Origin: Halofilum ochraceum
GTDB lineage: Bacteria > Pseudomonadota > Gammaproteobacteria > XJ16 > Halofilaceae
Direction: 5' to 3'
DNA length: 64,000 bases
Assembly (NCBI RefSeq): GCF_001614315.2
Contig: NZ_LVEG02000001.1
Location: 671,969-735,968, forward strand
A program made the translations under genes and the position numbers. A model generated the notes under the pieces. The model was not told where the DNA came from. It worked only from the letters and a program-made list of their open reading frames with translations, and searched no databases. Below are positions 42,950-52,195 of this stretch, in pieces; position 1 is the first letter of the stretch; each line of letters opens with the position of its first letter.

Positions 42950-43303
42950 CTACTGACCGCCGTCGTTCAGCGGCAGTGTATAAAGGTCGCCCTCAAGGCT
43001 GCCGTAGTAGGCCGCGAGGTCGCGCATGTCCTCGTCGGACAGGCCGGAGACCTGGCCACTCATGATCGCGTTCTCGCGTTTGCCCGACTTGTATTCCTTG
43101 AGCGTCTGATAGAGGTAGCTCGGATGCTGGCCGGCCAGCTTCGGGTACATCGCGTTCTGCGAGTTGCCCTTTTCGCCGTGACAGGCGGCGCAGGTCTGCG
43201 ACTTCTCCTTGCCGGCCGCGGGATCACCTGCCGCATGGGCTGCGTTCAATGCGCTCAGCATCATCAGTGCGGCGGTGGCGACGAGTATGGAAATTCGCTG
43301 CAT
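42950..43303 (-). CDS. Small exported c-type cytochrome (downstream copy)
   Basis: A 117-residue class I cytochrome c with a signal peptide ending NAAHA and one haem site CAACH (Cys38-His42). After the haem site, KLAGQHPSYLYQTLKEYKSGKR and MSGQVSGLSDEDMRDLAAYY follow the c4/c5-like halves' pattern. ATG 43303 has GAGGA upstream. It is 26 bp downstream of a paralogue with the haem motif at the same position, so the pair looks like a tandem duplication or a split two-haem cytochrome c4. Electron partner not identified. Confidence 0.92.
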   Translation of the reverse strand: MQRISILVATAALMMLSALNAAHAAGDPAAGKEKSQTCAACHGEKGNSQNAMYPKLAGQHPSYLYQTLKEYKSGKRENAIMSGQVSGLSDEDMRDLAAYYGSLEGDLYTLPLNDGGQ

Positions 43304-43329
43304 GACGGAGTCCTCGAAGGCGTATCGAT

Positions 43330-43662
43330 TTAGCGGGGCTGATCGATCGACGCGAAATACGCCGCGATATCCTGGATTTCCTGCTCGCTCAGGGCACGGG
43401 CCTGGGCTTGCATCGTCGGGTGCGGACGGGCACCCGAACGGTACGCTTCGAGGGCGGAGACGATGTACTCGGCATGCTGCCCGCCGATCTTGGGTACCTT
43501 GTAGGTCGGATACACGTTGGCCTGATCGGGGATGCCGTGGCAACCGAGGCAGGTCTGTGCCGCATATCGACCCTTCTCCGGGTCACCTTCGGCGTGGGCG
43601 GCACCGGTGACCAGCAGCCCGGCCAGCGTTGCCGCGAGCGCGCTCGCGCTTCTTTTTGTCAT
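43330..43662 (-). CDS. Small exported c-type cytochrome (upstream copy)
   Basis: A 110-residue paralogue of the next gene: signal peptide ending GAAHA, haem site CLGCH at Cys38-His42, PKIGGQHAEYIVSALEAYRSG and LSEQEIQDIAAYFASI. ATG 43662 has TTGGAG upstream. Together the two small proteins have the length and order of the two domains of cytochrome c4, which is usually one polypeptide. The start lies about 115 bp from the pterin dehydratase gene's... end region and the unit probably has its own promoter there. Confidence 0.92.
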   Translation of the reverse strand: MTKRSASALAATLAGLLVTGAAHAEGDPEKGRYAAQTCLGCHGIPDQANVYPTYKVPKIGGQHAEYIVSALEAYRSGARPHPTMQAQARALSEQEIQDIAAYFASIDQPR

Positions 43663-43828
43663 CGCTCCAATTCTCCGCGTCTGGGTGCGTCGATTGCCCG
43701 CGGGGCGACTCGTACCACCGTTTGCCGATGATGGGTCCGTTCGTTTTTCGGGCCGGCCCGATGGGCCGGCCCGCACGGCCCAAAGCCGCCAGTATACACG
43801 CTCGTTCGGGCTCTGGGACCCCGCGCCT

Positions 43829-44170
43829 TCAGTCGAGCAGCGCGTCGGCCTTGGCCGCGCAGATGAAGTCGTTGTCCGACAATCCGCCGATGGAATGGGT
43901 CGAGAACTTCACCACGCAGCGGTTATAACCCACCTCGAGATCGGGGTGGTGGTCCTCGCGATTGGCGATCCAGGCCAGGGCGTTCACGAAGGCGATCGTG
44001 TGGTAGTAGTTCCGGAATTTGAACGTGCGCGTGATCACGCGTCCGTCGTCGGAAATGGACCAGTCCTCGTGGACCCGGGCCAGGAGCTTCTCCGCCGCGT
44101 CGCGTTCCAGCGGGGCGACCCCGCCCTCGCAGGCCTGGCATTTGCGTTCGGTCAGCCGCTCTTCGCTCAT
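43829..44170 (-). CDS. phhB: 4a-hydroxytetrahydrobiopterin dehydratase (PCD/PhhB)
   Basis: A 113-residue enzyme that dehydrates 4a-hydroxytetrahydropterin formed by aromatic amino-acid hydroxylases; homologues also act in Moco or pterin repair. The family signature FVNALAWIANREDHHPDLEVGYN is visible in parts, with the HH pair that binds pterin, followed by CVVKFSTHSIGGLSDND. A conserved N-terminal CxxC (KCQACEGG) is present. No phenylalanine hydroxylase gene is in the window. Confidence 0.94.
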   Translation of the reverse strand: MSEERLTERKCQACEGGVAPLERDAAEKLLARVHEDWSISDDGRVITRTFKFRNYYHTIAFVNALAWIANREDHHPDLEVGYNRCVVKFSTHSIGGLSDNDFICAAKADALLD

Positions 44171-44252
44171 GGTAATGCCTCGCAGTGGTCCGGTGTAGGC
44201 GGTATCACCGCCATGGAACAGGGATGATTGTACGGTGCCCGCGCGCGTCGCC

Positions 44253-45506
44253 TCAAACCGGACGCGGCCTTTGGCGGCGCAGGTGCGCGATCCGTTCGGC
44301 CGCCGGCGGGTGCGAATCGTGGAATGCCGACCACAGGGGATCGGGTGTCAGGGTGTTCGCGTTCTCGCGGTACAGGTTGATCAGTGCCGAGACCAGGTGG
44401 TCGGCCCGGCATTGTGCGGCCGCGAACGCGTCGGCCTCGAATTCGTGCCGGCGCGAAAGCCAGGCGAACAACGGCTGCAGGAAGAAGGTGAATACCGGCA
44501 GCACCAGCATGAACAGGGCCAGCGCCGCATGAATCGAAGGCGTGGGGACGCCGAGCGCGGTGTAGAACCACTGCTGTTCCATAAGCCACGCGAGCAGTGC
44601 CAGACCGCCGAGACTGGCGAGGGCCATCAGGGCGATGTTCTTCGCGATGTGGTGATGCCGGAAATGACCGAGCTCGTGCGCCAGCACGGCCTCGACCTCA
44701 TCGGCATCGAGCTGCTCGAGGAGCGTGTCGAAGAACACGATGCGCTTGTTGCGACCCAGGCCACTGAAGTACGCGTTGCCGTGGCCCGAGCGGCGGGAGC
44801 CATCGATCACGTAGACGCCGTTGCTGGCAAACCCGCAGCGCGTAAGCAGCGCTTCGATGCGCGTGCGCAGGCCGGTGTCTTCGAGCGGCGTGAAGCGATT
44901 GAACAGGGGCGCGATGAAAGCGGGCCACGCCCACACCATCAACAGATTGAAGCCGAGCCATACGGCCCACGCATGAATCCACCAGCCGCTGCCGGCGGCC
45001 TGCATCAGCCACAGTATGACGGCGGCCAGGGGCGTGCCCAGGGCCAACAGGAGGCCGCCGGCGCGGAGCTGGTCCGCGATGAAGAGTCCGGGGGTCGTTC
45101 GGTTGAAGCCGAAGCGGGCCTCGATCCCGAAAGTGCGCCACACGCGCAGTGGGAGGTCGATCACGGCGCCGACGATCACGACGGTCGCCAGTACGCCGAT
45201 GCCGGTCACCAGTGGCGGCAGTTCAAGCGCCCGCCATGCCTGATCGACCGCCGCGAGACCCCCGCCAAGCGTCCAGCCCAGCAAAACGATCGCCTCCGTG
45301 GCGGTATCAACGACCCCGAGCCGTGTGCGCGCGACCGAATAATCGGCGGCATGCCGGTGGGCCTCGGGTCTGATGGTGTCGGCGAATGCCTCGGGTACCT
45401 GATCGCGGTGGCGACGCACCGAAGCGATCTGGCGCCGCGCCAGCCATATCCGGAGGCCGGTCGAGGCCACCAGGGCCACAACAAAAAGTGCGGTCAATGC
45501 GTGCAT
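44253..45506 (-). CDS. M48 (Ste24/CAAX-type) membrane metalloprotease
   Basis: A 417-residue multispan protease. Zinc motif HELGH is at 277-281 (LAHELGHFRHHH), and the third ligand Glu lies in RRHEFEADAFA. The topology, with about seven spans and the conserved GFNRTTPGLFIADQL and RRSGHGNAYFSGLGRNKRIVFFDTLL segments, is that of the Ste24/CAAX endopeptidase family rather than short HtpX. ATG 45506 is chosen; the frame continues upstream only as the complement of orn. It is divergent from orn across 64 bp, a common gammaproteobacterial arrangement. Confidence 0.92.
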   Translation of the reverse strand: MHALTALFVVALVASTGLRIWLARRQIASVRRHRDQVPEAFADTIRPEAHRHAADYSVARTRLGVVDTATEAIVLLGWTLGGGLAAVDQAWRALELPPLVTGIGVLATVVIVGAVIDLPLRVWRTFGIEARFGFNRTTPGLFIADQLRAGGLLLALGTPLAAVILWLMQAAGSGWWIHAWAVWLGFNLLMVWAWPAFIAPLFNRFTPLEDTGLRTRIEALLTRCGFASNGVYVIDGSRRSGHGNAYFSGLGRNKRIVFFDTLLEQLDADEVEAVLAHELGHFRHHHIAKNIALMALASLGGLALLAWLMEQQWFYTALGVPTPSIHAALALFMLVLPVFTFFLQPLFAWLSRRHEFEADAFAAAQCRADHLVSALINLYRENANTLTPDPLWSAFHDSHPPAAERIAHLRRQRPRPV

Positions 45507-45570
45507 GAGTTCGCGTGCAGGCGGGTGCGTGTTGCTAGAATAGCAACCCCCTCCAATACCGGGAAACAGA

Positions 45571-46116
45571 ATGACCGACGCCACGCAGCGTCTGATCTGG
45601 ATCGATCTCGAAATGACCGGACTCGATACCCGTCGAGACGCCATCATCGAGATCGCGACCATCGTGACCGACAGTGAACTGGAAATACTCGTGGAAGGAC
45701 CGGTGCTCGCGATCAGCCAGCCGGAACGCGTGATGGAATCCATGGACGAGTGGAACACGCGCCAGCATGGCCAGTCCGGACTCACCCGGCGGGTACTGGA
45801 ATCCACGATCGGCTACGCGGCCGCCGAAGGCCGCACGCTCGATTTCCTCCGCGAGTGGGTGGCGCCGGGTGAATCGCCGATGTGTGGTAACAGCATCTGT
45901 CAGGATCGGCGTTTTCTCGCCCGCCTGATGCCCGATCTGGAGTCCTTCTTCCATTACCGCAATCTGGACGTCAGTTCCGTCAAGGAACTGGTCAGTCGCT
46001 GGTCGCCGGCGCTGCTGGAAGGCATCAGCAAGGAGGGGAACCACTTGGCGCTGGATGATATCCGCGATTCGATCGCCGAACTGCGTTATTACCGGGAACA
46101 CGCGTTCCGCATCTGA
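45571..46116 (+). CDS. orn: Oligoribonuclease
   Basis: A 181-residue 3'-5' exonuclease that finishes RNA decay by degrading dinucleotides, including the pGpG made from cyclic di-GMP. DEDDh motifs: [10 protein letters not shown] (Asp12, Glu14), [12 protein letters not shown], and the final [19 protein letters not shown] with His and Asp. Length equals E. coli Orn. It is divergent from the M48 protease gene and is followed 34 bp later by the helix-turn-helix regulator. Confidence 0.97.
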   Translation: MTDATQRLIWIDLEMTGLDTRRDAIIEIATIVTDSELEILVEGPVLAISQPERVMESMDEWNTRQHGQSGLTRRVLESTIGYAAAEGRTLDFLREWVAPGESPMCGNSICQDRRFLARLMPDLESFFHYRNLDVSSVKELVSRWSPALLEGISKEGNHLALDDIRDSIAELRYYREHAFRI

Positions 46117-46150
46117 TCGCGATCCGATGCGGGGCCCGACGGAGGCGGCC

Positions 46151-47035
46151 ATGCAGCAGCTGATGACGACGCGCGAGGTGGCCGAGTACCTGCGGCTCAA
46201 GGAACGCAAGGTATACGAACTGGTACGGACCGGCGCGATCCCCTGCACCCGCGTGACCGGCAAGTGGCTGTTCCCGCGGGCTTTGATCGATCGCTGGCTG
46301 TTGGAGCACGGCGAGGGTGGTGCCCGCGAGATGCGCCCGACACCGGCCCAGGTGGTCGCCGGCAGCCACGACCCGCTGCTCGAGTGGGCGGTTCAGGCTT
46401 CCGGCTGCGGTCTCGCGCTGCTCTTCGGCGGCAGTCTCGACGGGCTCAGCCGCTTCGCCCGTGACGAGGCGGTCGTGGCCGGCTTGCATATACCGGATCC
46501 CGAAGGGGCGGAGGACAATGTCGGCGCCGTGCGCGAGGCCGGCACCGGCCGCGAACCGGTCCTGATCGAATGGGCGCACCGAACCCAGGGGTTGATGGTC
46601 GCACCGGGGAATCCGCTGGGCATCAAGGGCCTCGGTGATCTCGTATCGACGGGTGCGCGCCTGATCGATCGTCAGCCCGGCGCGGGCAGCCGGTTGCGGC
46701 TCGATCGCCTGCTGGAAGAGGCGGCTATCGCCCGTGCCGATCTGGCAATCGTCGACGAACCGGCGATCAACGAGAACGACGTCGCCCGCGAAGTCCATGC
46801 GGGTCATGCCGACGCCGGGCTCGGGATCGAGGCGGCCGCGCGCGAGGCCGGGCTGGAATTCCTGCCGCTGGCCGACGAACGCTTCGATCTGCTGATCGGG
46901 CGTCGGGATTACTTCGAGCCGCCATTCCAGAAGCTGCTTGCCATCACCCGGACACGCCGTTTCGCCGATCGGGCGGCGACGCTTGGTGGTTACGATCTGA
47001 GCGGGACCGGGGCGGTGCATTACAACGCGCCGTAG
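46151..47035 (+). CDS. Helix-turn-helix regulator with periplasmic-binding-protein-like domain
   Basis: A 294-residue protein. Residues 1-55 are an excisionase/MerR-type winged helix (TTREVAEYLRLKERKVYEL), and 75-290 resemble the PBP-like domain (PF12727 type) related to molybdate/tungstate binding proteins (VAGSHDPLLEWAVQASGCGLA, QPGAGSRLRLDRLL). Such fusions are presumed one-component sensors of oxyanions or pterin cofactors. GGAGG at 46141-46145 sets ATG 46151. A TupBC-like importer is encoded on the opposite strand beyond the inverted-repeat element, so a regulatory link is plausible but unproven. Confidence 0.83.
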   Translation: MQQLMTTREVAEYLRLKERKVYELVRTGAIPCTRVTGKWLFPRALIDRWLLEHGEGGAREMRPTPAQVVAGSHDPLLEWAVQASGCGLALLFGGSLDGLSRFARDEAVVAGLHIPDPEGAEDNVGAVREAGTGREPVLIEWAHRTQGLMVAPGNPLGIKGLGDLVSTGARLIDRQPGAGSRLRLDRLLEEAAIARADLAIVDEPAINENDVAREVHAGHADAGLGIEAAAREAGLEFLPLADERFDLLIGRRDYFEPPFQKLLAITRTRRFADRAATLGGYDLSGTGAVHYNAP

Positions 47036-47104
47036 GTCGGACTTTTAGTCCGACATGACGAGGTGTCAGCGCTGGATGCGGTTCCTTTTGCTCTCCTCGT
47101 TCCC

Positions 47105-47882
47105 GGAGTGTGTTTTTTTCTGATTGGATACGTGGTTGGGTTTCGCCGGCTGTCGCCGGCGAGCATCTTTCTTTTGCGTGAAAAGAAAGAAGCCAAAGAA
47201 AGCACGCCCTGGCTGGCGCGCCCCGCTGCGGTCTGCCGGGGATCATGGCCGGTGGTCCAGGTCTGGAGTGCCCTGCGTCCTGGCGATGCGTCTCCGGGAT
47301 CCGGGCAGACCCCAGCGGGGTCCCCTGTGCTTCTCGGGGCCGCCGGGGCGCGCAGACGGCACGTCCGTGTGCCGACTGCGCGGACCGGGCTTCCTGCCCG
47401 GTCCCCTGACGGGCCTGATCCGGCGGCCCCTGCGATGCTCGGCGCGCCAGACGGGATGGAAACCCGCAGCGCCGAATCCCGTGCAGGAAGGTCCGGCCCG
47501 CGAGGGTTTTGACGTCTCCTCCCCATCGACGCCGCCGAGCACGGGCGTGGGCGGCGGAAAAGCCCGGCGCCCCAGCGCCGGGTGGCCGCATGGATGCGGC
47601 CATGCGGGCGTCAGGCCATGGATGGCCTGTCGCCCGCACCCCGTCGCCCACGCCCGCGCGCAGGGGACCCCGCCGGCGTTTTCCTTCGGATCCCATCAAC
47701 GGCGGCCGACCGCGACACGGTCACGGACGTCGAGGCGACTGATCGCCCCGAAAAACGACGGCGGGGCGGCGTCGCCGGGGCACGCTTTCTTTGGTTCCTT
47801 TCTTTTCGTGCAAAAGAAAGGAACTCGCCGGCGAAAGCCGGCGAAACCCGAACCACGTATCCAATGAGACAAACATCACACC
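47105..47882. mobile_element. MITE-like element with ~100-bp terminal inverted repeats
   Basis: 47105-47209 and the inverse of 47780-47882 match at roughly 85 percent by eye, from a T-rich outer end through GATTGGATACGTGGTT, TTTCGCCGGC and CTTTCTTTTGC to AAAGAAAGC. Each arm itself contains a GCCGGC hairpin and a CTTTCTTTT/AAAAGAAAG hairpin. The G+C-rich interior (about 570 bp) holds two ATGGAT-apex hairpins near 47584-47602 and 47612-47628 but no transposase. Frames crossing it are low-complexity and have no credible starts. The rest of 47036-47944 is a single GTAGGTCGGACTT palindrome (47034-47055) and short spacers. Confidence 0.75.
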
Positions 47883-47944
47883 GAATCGCAGAACGGCACG
47901 CCTATGCCGGTCGCCGACGCCGAATGGCCAATCACCCCCGTGCC

Positions 47945-48673
47945 TCAGACCAACAGTTCCCCCGCCACGAACCGAGCCGCCTCATCGCTCTGCGGCTGAT
48001 CGAAGAACACGGCTCCGGATGCCTGTTCAACGATCCGCCCGTTATGCATGAACACGACTTCGTCCGCGAGCCGTCGGGCCTGATGGAGGTCGTGGGTGCA
48101 GAGGATGATGCGCGTGCCCGCGTCCCGCACGGCCTCGATCGATTCTTCGATCGAGGTCGTCGAGGCCGGGTCGAGGTGCGCCGCCGGTTCGTCCAGCAAG
48201 AGGGCGGCCGGGCGCTGGGACCAGGCGCGGGCGATGGCGAGCCGCTGGCGTTCGCCGCCGGATAGGCGGCGGGCGCTCGCGTGCGCCAGGCCCTCGAGGC
48301 GAACGTCCGTCAGGGCGCTCCGTATTGCTTCGGCGCGACGTGTGCGTGGGACGCCGGCGATCCTGAGTGCATAGCCGACATTGGCCTCGACGGAGCGCCG
48401 CAGCATGACCGGATGCTGCGGGACATAGCCGACGCGGACGCCGAGTTGTCCGATATCCGCCGCGCCCCAGCGCACGCTGCCCCGCGTGGGTGTCAGGAGA
48501 CCGCGACAGATCCTCAGCAGCAGCGTCTTGCCCGCGCCGTTCGGGCCGAGCAGAACGGTGATCGGGACGCGGCCGATCCGGGTCGTGATGCCGCTCAGCA
48601 GTTGCCGGCCACCGGCCGAGAAGCCGATGTTGTCGAGCTCTGCGGGGAAGAGTGCTTCGTCGCGGGCCTTCAT
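47945..48673 (-). CDS. ABC importer ATPase, tungstate/molybdate type (TupC-like)
   Basis: A 242-residue ATPase: Walker A LLGPNGAGKT, Q-loop VGYVPQHPVML, signature LSGGERQRLAIARAW, Walker B PAALLLDEPAAHLD, and H-loop LCTHDLHQA. Its ATG overlaps the permease stop in ATGA. Pairing with a single WtpB/TupB-like permease points to the tungstate/molybdate oxyanion importers. No substrate-binding protein gene is adjacent. Named TupC-like by inference. Confidence 0.87.
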   Translation of the reverse strand: MKARDEALFPAELDNIGFSAGGRQLLSGITTRIGRVPITVLLGPNGAGKTLLLRICRGLLTPTRGSVRWGAADIGQLGVRVGYVPQHPVMLRRSVEANVGYALRIAGVPRTRRAEAIRSALTDVRLEGLAHASARRLSGGERQRLAIARAWSQRPAALLLDEPAAHLDPASTTSIEESIEAVRDAGTRIILCTHDLHQARRLADEVVFMHNGRIVEQASGAVFFDQPQSDEAARFVAGELLV

Positions 48674-49377
48674 ACGCCGTACCGCATCCGGCCGAAGCGC
48701 GAGACCGTCATGGCGATGCCGTTGATGCCGATCGTCAGGGCGATGAGGATGATGCCGAGCCCCAGGGCCATGCCGAGATTGCCCTTGCTGGTCTCAAGCG
48801 TGATCGCGGTGGTCATGACCCGCGTGACGCCGTCGATGTTGCCGCCGACGATGAATACGGCGCCCACCTCGGCGATGGCGCGGCCAAACCCGGCGAGCAC
48901 GCCGGTGGTCAGGCTGAAGCGGCCTTCCCACAACAGCGTCGGGAGCATCCTCAGGCGGTTGGCGCCGAGTGCGGCGAGATCCTCGCGGTATTCGGCTGCG
49001 AGGTCCTCGATCGTCTGACGGGTCAGGGCGGCGATCAGGGGCAGGACTAGGATCGCCTGGGCGATGACCATTGCGCCCGGCGTGAACAGCAGCCCGAACT
49101 GGCCGAGCGGACCCGCGCGGGAGAGGAGCAGGTACACCGCAAGGCCGACGACGACCGGGGGCAGGCCCATGAAGGCATTGAGGATGGTGATCGGGATACC
49201 GCGTCCGCGGAAGCGCGCAAGCGCCAGCGTGGCACCCAGCGGGAGCGCGATCAGCGTGCCGATAATGACTGCCGTCACACTGACGCGCAGCGACAGCGCG
49301 ACGATCCCGAGGATGTCGGGGTCAAGCGCGATCAGCAGGTTGCCTGCCTCCACGAATGCGCGCGCGAATTCACCCAC
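48670..49377 (-). CDS. ABC importer permease, tungstate type (TupB-like)
   Basis: A 235-residue inner-membrane subunit with five or six spans. The EAA loop that contacts the ATPase is EDLAALGANRLRMLPTLL, and the GFGRAIAEVGAVFIVGGNIDG region near 165-185 is typical of TupB/WtpB tungstate permeases. GTG 49377 (VGEFARAF) is chosen for length and a GGAG upstream; the longer frame to 49473 has no ribosome site. It should pair with an oxyanion-binding protein encoded elsewhere. The 210-bp upstream gap has no gene. Confidence 0.87.
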   Translation of the reverse strand: MGEFARAFVEAGNLLIALDPDILGIVALSLRVSVTAVIIGTLIALPLGATLALARFRGRGIPITILNAFMGLPPVVVGLAVYLLLSRAGPLGQFGLLFTPGAMVIAQAILVLPLIAALTRQTIEDLAAEYREDLAALGANRLRMLPTLLWEGRFSLTTGVLAGFGRAIAEVGAVFIVGGNIDGVTRVMTTAITLETSKGNLGMALGLGIILIALTIGINGIAMTVSRFGRMRYGV

Positions 49378-49587
49378 TACACCACTCCGTCGAACCCCGA
49401 CAGCCACGGGCGCGCAGCGCCCGCGGTCGGGCCTCTGATCGACCGCGCCTGGCAGGGCAGCCAGGAGATGCAAGTAGCAGAATTCTGCGGCTGAGGCAGT
49501 CTTAACGCAATGGAAAGCGGAAAGCTGAAGAGAGAACCGGTGAATGCAGATTTATGCGCGCTCTAGTCCCGGTGTCGTGGTTGGTGT

Positions 49588-50412
49588 TCAGGATTCCACG
49601 GGTGTGTCGTCCCGGTTGCCCCAGTCGGACCACGAGCCGGGATAGCCGCACGCACGGGGGTAACCGAGGATCCGGAGGAGGGCGTAGCTGAAAGCGGAAC
49701 GATGGTGGGTGTGGCAGTACGCCACCACCTCGCGATCGGGGGTGACCCCGATCGCCTCCAGCTCTGCACGCACGTCGTCGAGCGGCCGCAGGCGCAGATC
49801 GCGGGCCGGATCCATTGCCCGGGTCCACTCGTAATGCGCGGCGCCCGGGATGTGACCGCCCCGGGCCGCGCGCAGCGTGCTGCCGTCGTACTCGCCGGGC
49901 GAGCGGGCATCGAGGCAGACGAAGTCGTCATCGCCAAGGCGCTGCATGATGTCCTCGGCGACCCGCACATTGGCGCGGTCGCCGGTGCCCGCCAGCGTAC
50001 CGGTTTCCGGGTTGGCGCCCGGACCGGTTTCCAGCGGGTATCCCTCGTGAACCCAGGCGCGAAGACCGCCATCGAGGATGGCCGTGCGTTCGTGCCCCAG
50101 GGCGTCGAGTGTCCACATCAGGCGCCCGGCGGCGCCGCCGCCCTCGGCGTCCATCGCCACGACGCGCACACCGGGGCCGATCCCGGCCGCGCGGAGCACG
50201 CGCAGCAGGGTGGCGTCATCGGGCAGCAGTCCGCCCACCGGCGGGCGGGAGCTCACGAGCTCGCCATACGGCAGGTGGACGGCTCCCGGGACGTGGTGCT
50301 CGCCGAAGACCTCGCCGGGACTCAGGTCGATTACGCGGACCGTGGGATCGTCTAGCCGCTCGACCAGCGTGGCCGGGTCCAGAAGAAGGGGCAGATCATC
50401 AGTCTTGGACAT
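49588..50412 (-). CDS. Two-domain sulfurtransferase (rhodanese/MST)
   Basis: A 274-residue tandem rhodanese. The N-terminal inactive domain (about 8-125) has VIDLSPGEVFGEHHVPGAVHLPY; the C-terminal active domain (about 145-268) has FVCLDARSPGEYDG and the persulfide-bearing cysteine in VVAYCHTHHRSAFSYALL. It could use thiosulfate or 3-mercaptopyruvate as sulfur donor. It begins three bases after the nadB stop, so the two are co-transcribed, which hints at sulfur supply for iron-sulfur NadA maturation; that link is inference. Confidence 0.92.
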   Translation of the reverse strand: MSKTDDLPLLLDPATLVERLDDPTVRVIDLSPGEVFGEHHVPGAVHLPYGELVSSRPPVGGLLPDDATLLRVLRAAGIGPGVRVVAMDAEGGGAAGRLMWTLDALGHERTAILDGGLRAWVHEGYPLETGPGANPETGTLAGTGDRANVRVAEDIMQRLGDDDFVCLDARSPGEYDGSTLRAARGGHIPGAAHYEWTRAMDPARDLRLRPLDDVRAELEAIGVTPDREVVAYCHTHHRSAFSYALLRILGYPRACGYPGSWSDWGNRDDTPVES

Positions 50413-50415
50413 GGT

Positions 50416-52044
50416 TCAGGCACTCCCGGCGCTGGAGACGGGGTCGACGCTCCGGGCGGGCGGCGTGAGCACGGTCTGCGCCGCGACCGGCGAGCGCTCC
50501 GGATAATCGATCGTGAAATGCAGGCCGCGGCTCTCGCGCCGCGCGGCGGCGCTGCGGATGATCAGGTCGGCCACCAGCGCGAGGTTGCGCAGTTCCAGCA
50601 GGTCGTTGGTGACCCGGAAATTGCCGTAATACTCGGCGATCTCGCCGAGCAGCAGGTCGATGCGGTGGCGCGCACGCTCCAGACGTTTGTCGCTGCGGAC
50701 GATGCCGACGTAGTCCCACATGAACCGCCGCAGCTCGTCCCAGTTGTGCGAAACGACCACTTCCTCGTCCGAGTTGGTCACTCGGCTTTCATCCCACGGC
50801 GGGATGATGTCGGTGGTACCGAACTCGTCAAGCCGTCCGGCGATGTCCCGCGCCGCGGCGCGGGCAAAGACCAGGCACTCGAGCAGTGAGTTGCTGGCCA
50901 TGCGGTTGGCGCCATGGAGGCCGGTACACGCGGTCTCGCCGATCGCGTACAGACCCTCGAGATCGGTGTGGCCGGCGCGGTCGGTCATGACGCCGCCGCA
51001 GGTGTAGTGGGCGGCGGGGACCACGGGAATCGGATCACGCGTCATGTCGACGCCGAACTCCAGGCATTTGGCCTGGATGTTCGGGAAATGTTCGTGGATG
51101 AATTCGCCACCGCGATGCGAGATGTCCAGGTACAGGCAGTCCGCGCCCAGGCGTTTCATCTCATGGTCGATCGCGCGCGCGACGATATCGCGCGGTGCCA
51201 GTTCGGCGCGCGCATCGAAGCGGTCCATGAAACGCGAGCCGTCGGGTAGCAGCAGCTTGCCGCCCTCGCCACGAACGGCCTCCGAGATCAGGGCGGACTT
51301 GGCGCGCGGGTGGTACAGGCAGGTCGGATGGAACTGCATGAATTCCATGTTTCCGATCCGGCAGCCGGCGCGCCACGCCATGGCGATGCCGTCGCCGGTC
51401 GCGCCATCCGGGTTGCTGGTGTACAGATACACCTTGCTGGCGCCGCCGGTCGCGAGGACGACCGCGCGGGCGCGGATCGTCTCGACCCGCCCGTCGCGGG
51501 TCTCGAGCACGTAGGCCCCCACACAGCGGCGCTGACCATCAACGCCGCGCGCGGTGATGAGGTCAACGGCGTTGCGGTTCGGCAGCAGTTCGATATTGGG
51601 GTGCGCCTGTGCGCGTTCGATCAACACCGTCTCGACCGCGCGCCCGGTGGCATCAGCGGCATGGATGACGCGCCGATGCGCATGGCCGCCTTCGCGCGTG
51701 AGGTGGTAGGGCGCATCGCCGCCGGCGGGCTCGCGCGTGAAGGCGACACCGAGCGATTCCAGCCAGTCGATGCACTCCGGGCCGTGCTCGACGGTGAATC
51801 GGACGGTGTCGGCGTCACAGAGGCCCGCCCCCGCATCGAGCGTATCGTCGATGTGGGAGTCGAAGCTGTCGCTGCCGTCCAGTACAGCGGAGATGCCGCC
51901 CTGGGCGTACCAGGTATTGCCTTCCGGCAGTGGACCCTTCGCCAGCACCGTTACGCGTGCATGCTCCGCGGCATGCAGGGCGAATGTGAGTCCCGCGGCA
52001 CCGCTGCCGAGGACGAGTACGTCGGTCTCGAGGGCGTCGGCCAT
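50416..52044 (-). CDS. nadB: L-aspartate oxidase
   Basis: A 542-residue FAD enzyme that converts aspartate to iminoaspartate, the first step of NAD synthesis, handing it to NadA. The N-terminal dinucleotide motif [17 protein letters not shown], the succinate-dehydrogenase-like active-site strings ([40 protein letters not shown]) and the C-terminal helical domain are all present. ATG 52044 gives the family length; upstream in-frame ATG 52113 adds unrelated residues. It is divergent from rpoE and leads a two-gene unit with the sulfurtransferase. Confidence 0.96.
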   Translation of the reverse strand: MADALETDVLVLGSGAAGLTFALHAAEHARVTVLAKGPLPEGNTWYAQGGISAVLDGSDSFDSHIDDTLDAGAGLCDADTVRFTVEHGPECIDWLESLGVAFTREPAGGDAPYHLTREGGHAHRRVIHAADATGRAVETVLIERAQAHPNIELLPNRNAVDLITARGVDGQRRCVGAYVLETRDGRVETIRARAVVLATGGASKVYLYTSNPDGATGDGIAMAWRAGCRIGNMEFMQFHPTCLYHPRAKSALISEAVRGEGGKLLLPDGSRFMDRFDARAELAPRDIVARAIDHEMKRLGADCLYLDISHRGGEFIHEHFPNIQAKCLEFGVDMTRDPIPVVPAAHYTCGGVMTDRAGHTDLEGLYAIGETACTGLHGANRMASNSLLECLVFARAAARDIAGRLDEFGTTDIIPPWDESRVTNSDEEVVVSHNWDELRRFMWDYVGIVRSDKRLERARHRIDLLLGEIAEYYGNFRVTNDLLELRNLALVADLIIRSAAARRESRGLHFTIDYPERSPVAAQTVLTPPARSVDPVSSAGSA

Positions 52045-52125
52045 CGCTTGTCCGTCCGATAGGGGCTGTGTATTTTGGCACGACACGTGCCGGGTGTCGC
52101 AGTCCCCGGTCATCTCCGATCGTCC

Positions 52126-52154
52126 GGAAACCTTTGCCTGCCATGACTGTCTAC
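52126..52154 (+). promoter_or_regulatory. Candidate sigma-E promoter of rpoE
   Basis: GGAAACC (52126-52132) and TCTAC (52150-52154) lie 17 bases apart, close to the ECF sigma-E pattern GGAACTT/TCTGA. The position about 40 bp before the rpoE start fits autoregulation. Confidence 0.45.
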
Positions 52155-52195
52155 CTCAGTGGGCCATGCGTGTCGGTCGTCCGGGCTCGCGCCTG

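Noticed and set aside
47124..47867. 247-codon frame crossing the inverted-repeat element
   Set aside because: Low-complexity Pro/Arg/Gly protein that follows the arms of the repeat; no ribosome site, so treated as non-coding.
47105..47882. Insertion sequence
   Set aside because: Long inverted repeats are present but no transposase frame; kept as a MITE-like element.
49378..49587. Molybdenum-cofactor riboswitch upstream of TupB
   Set aside because: Small palindromes are present, but I could not find the multi-stem Moco fold; nothing is claimed.
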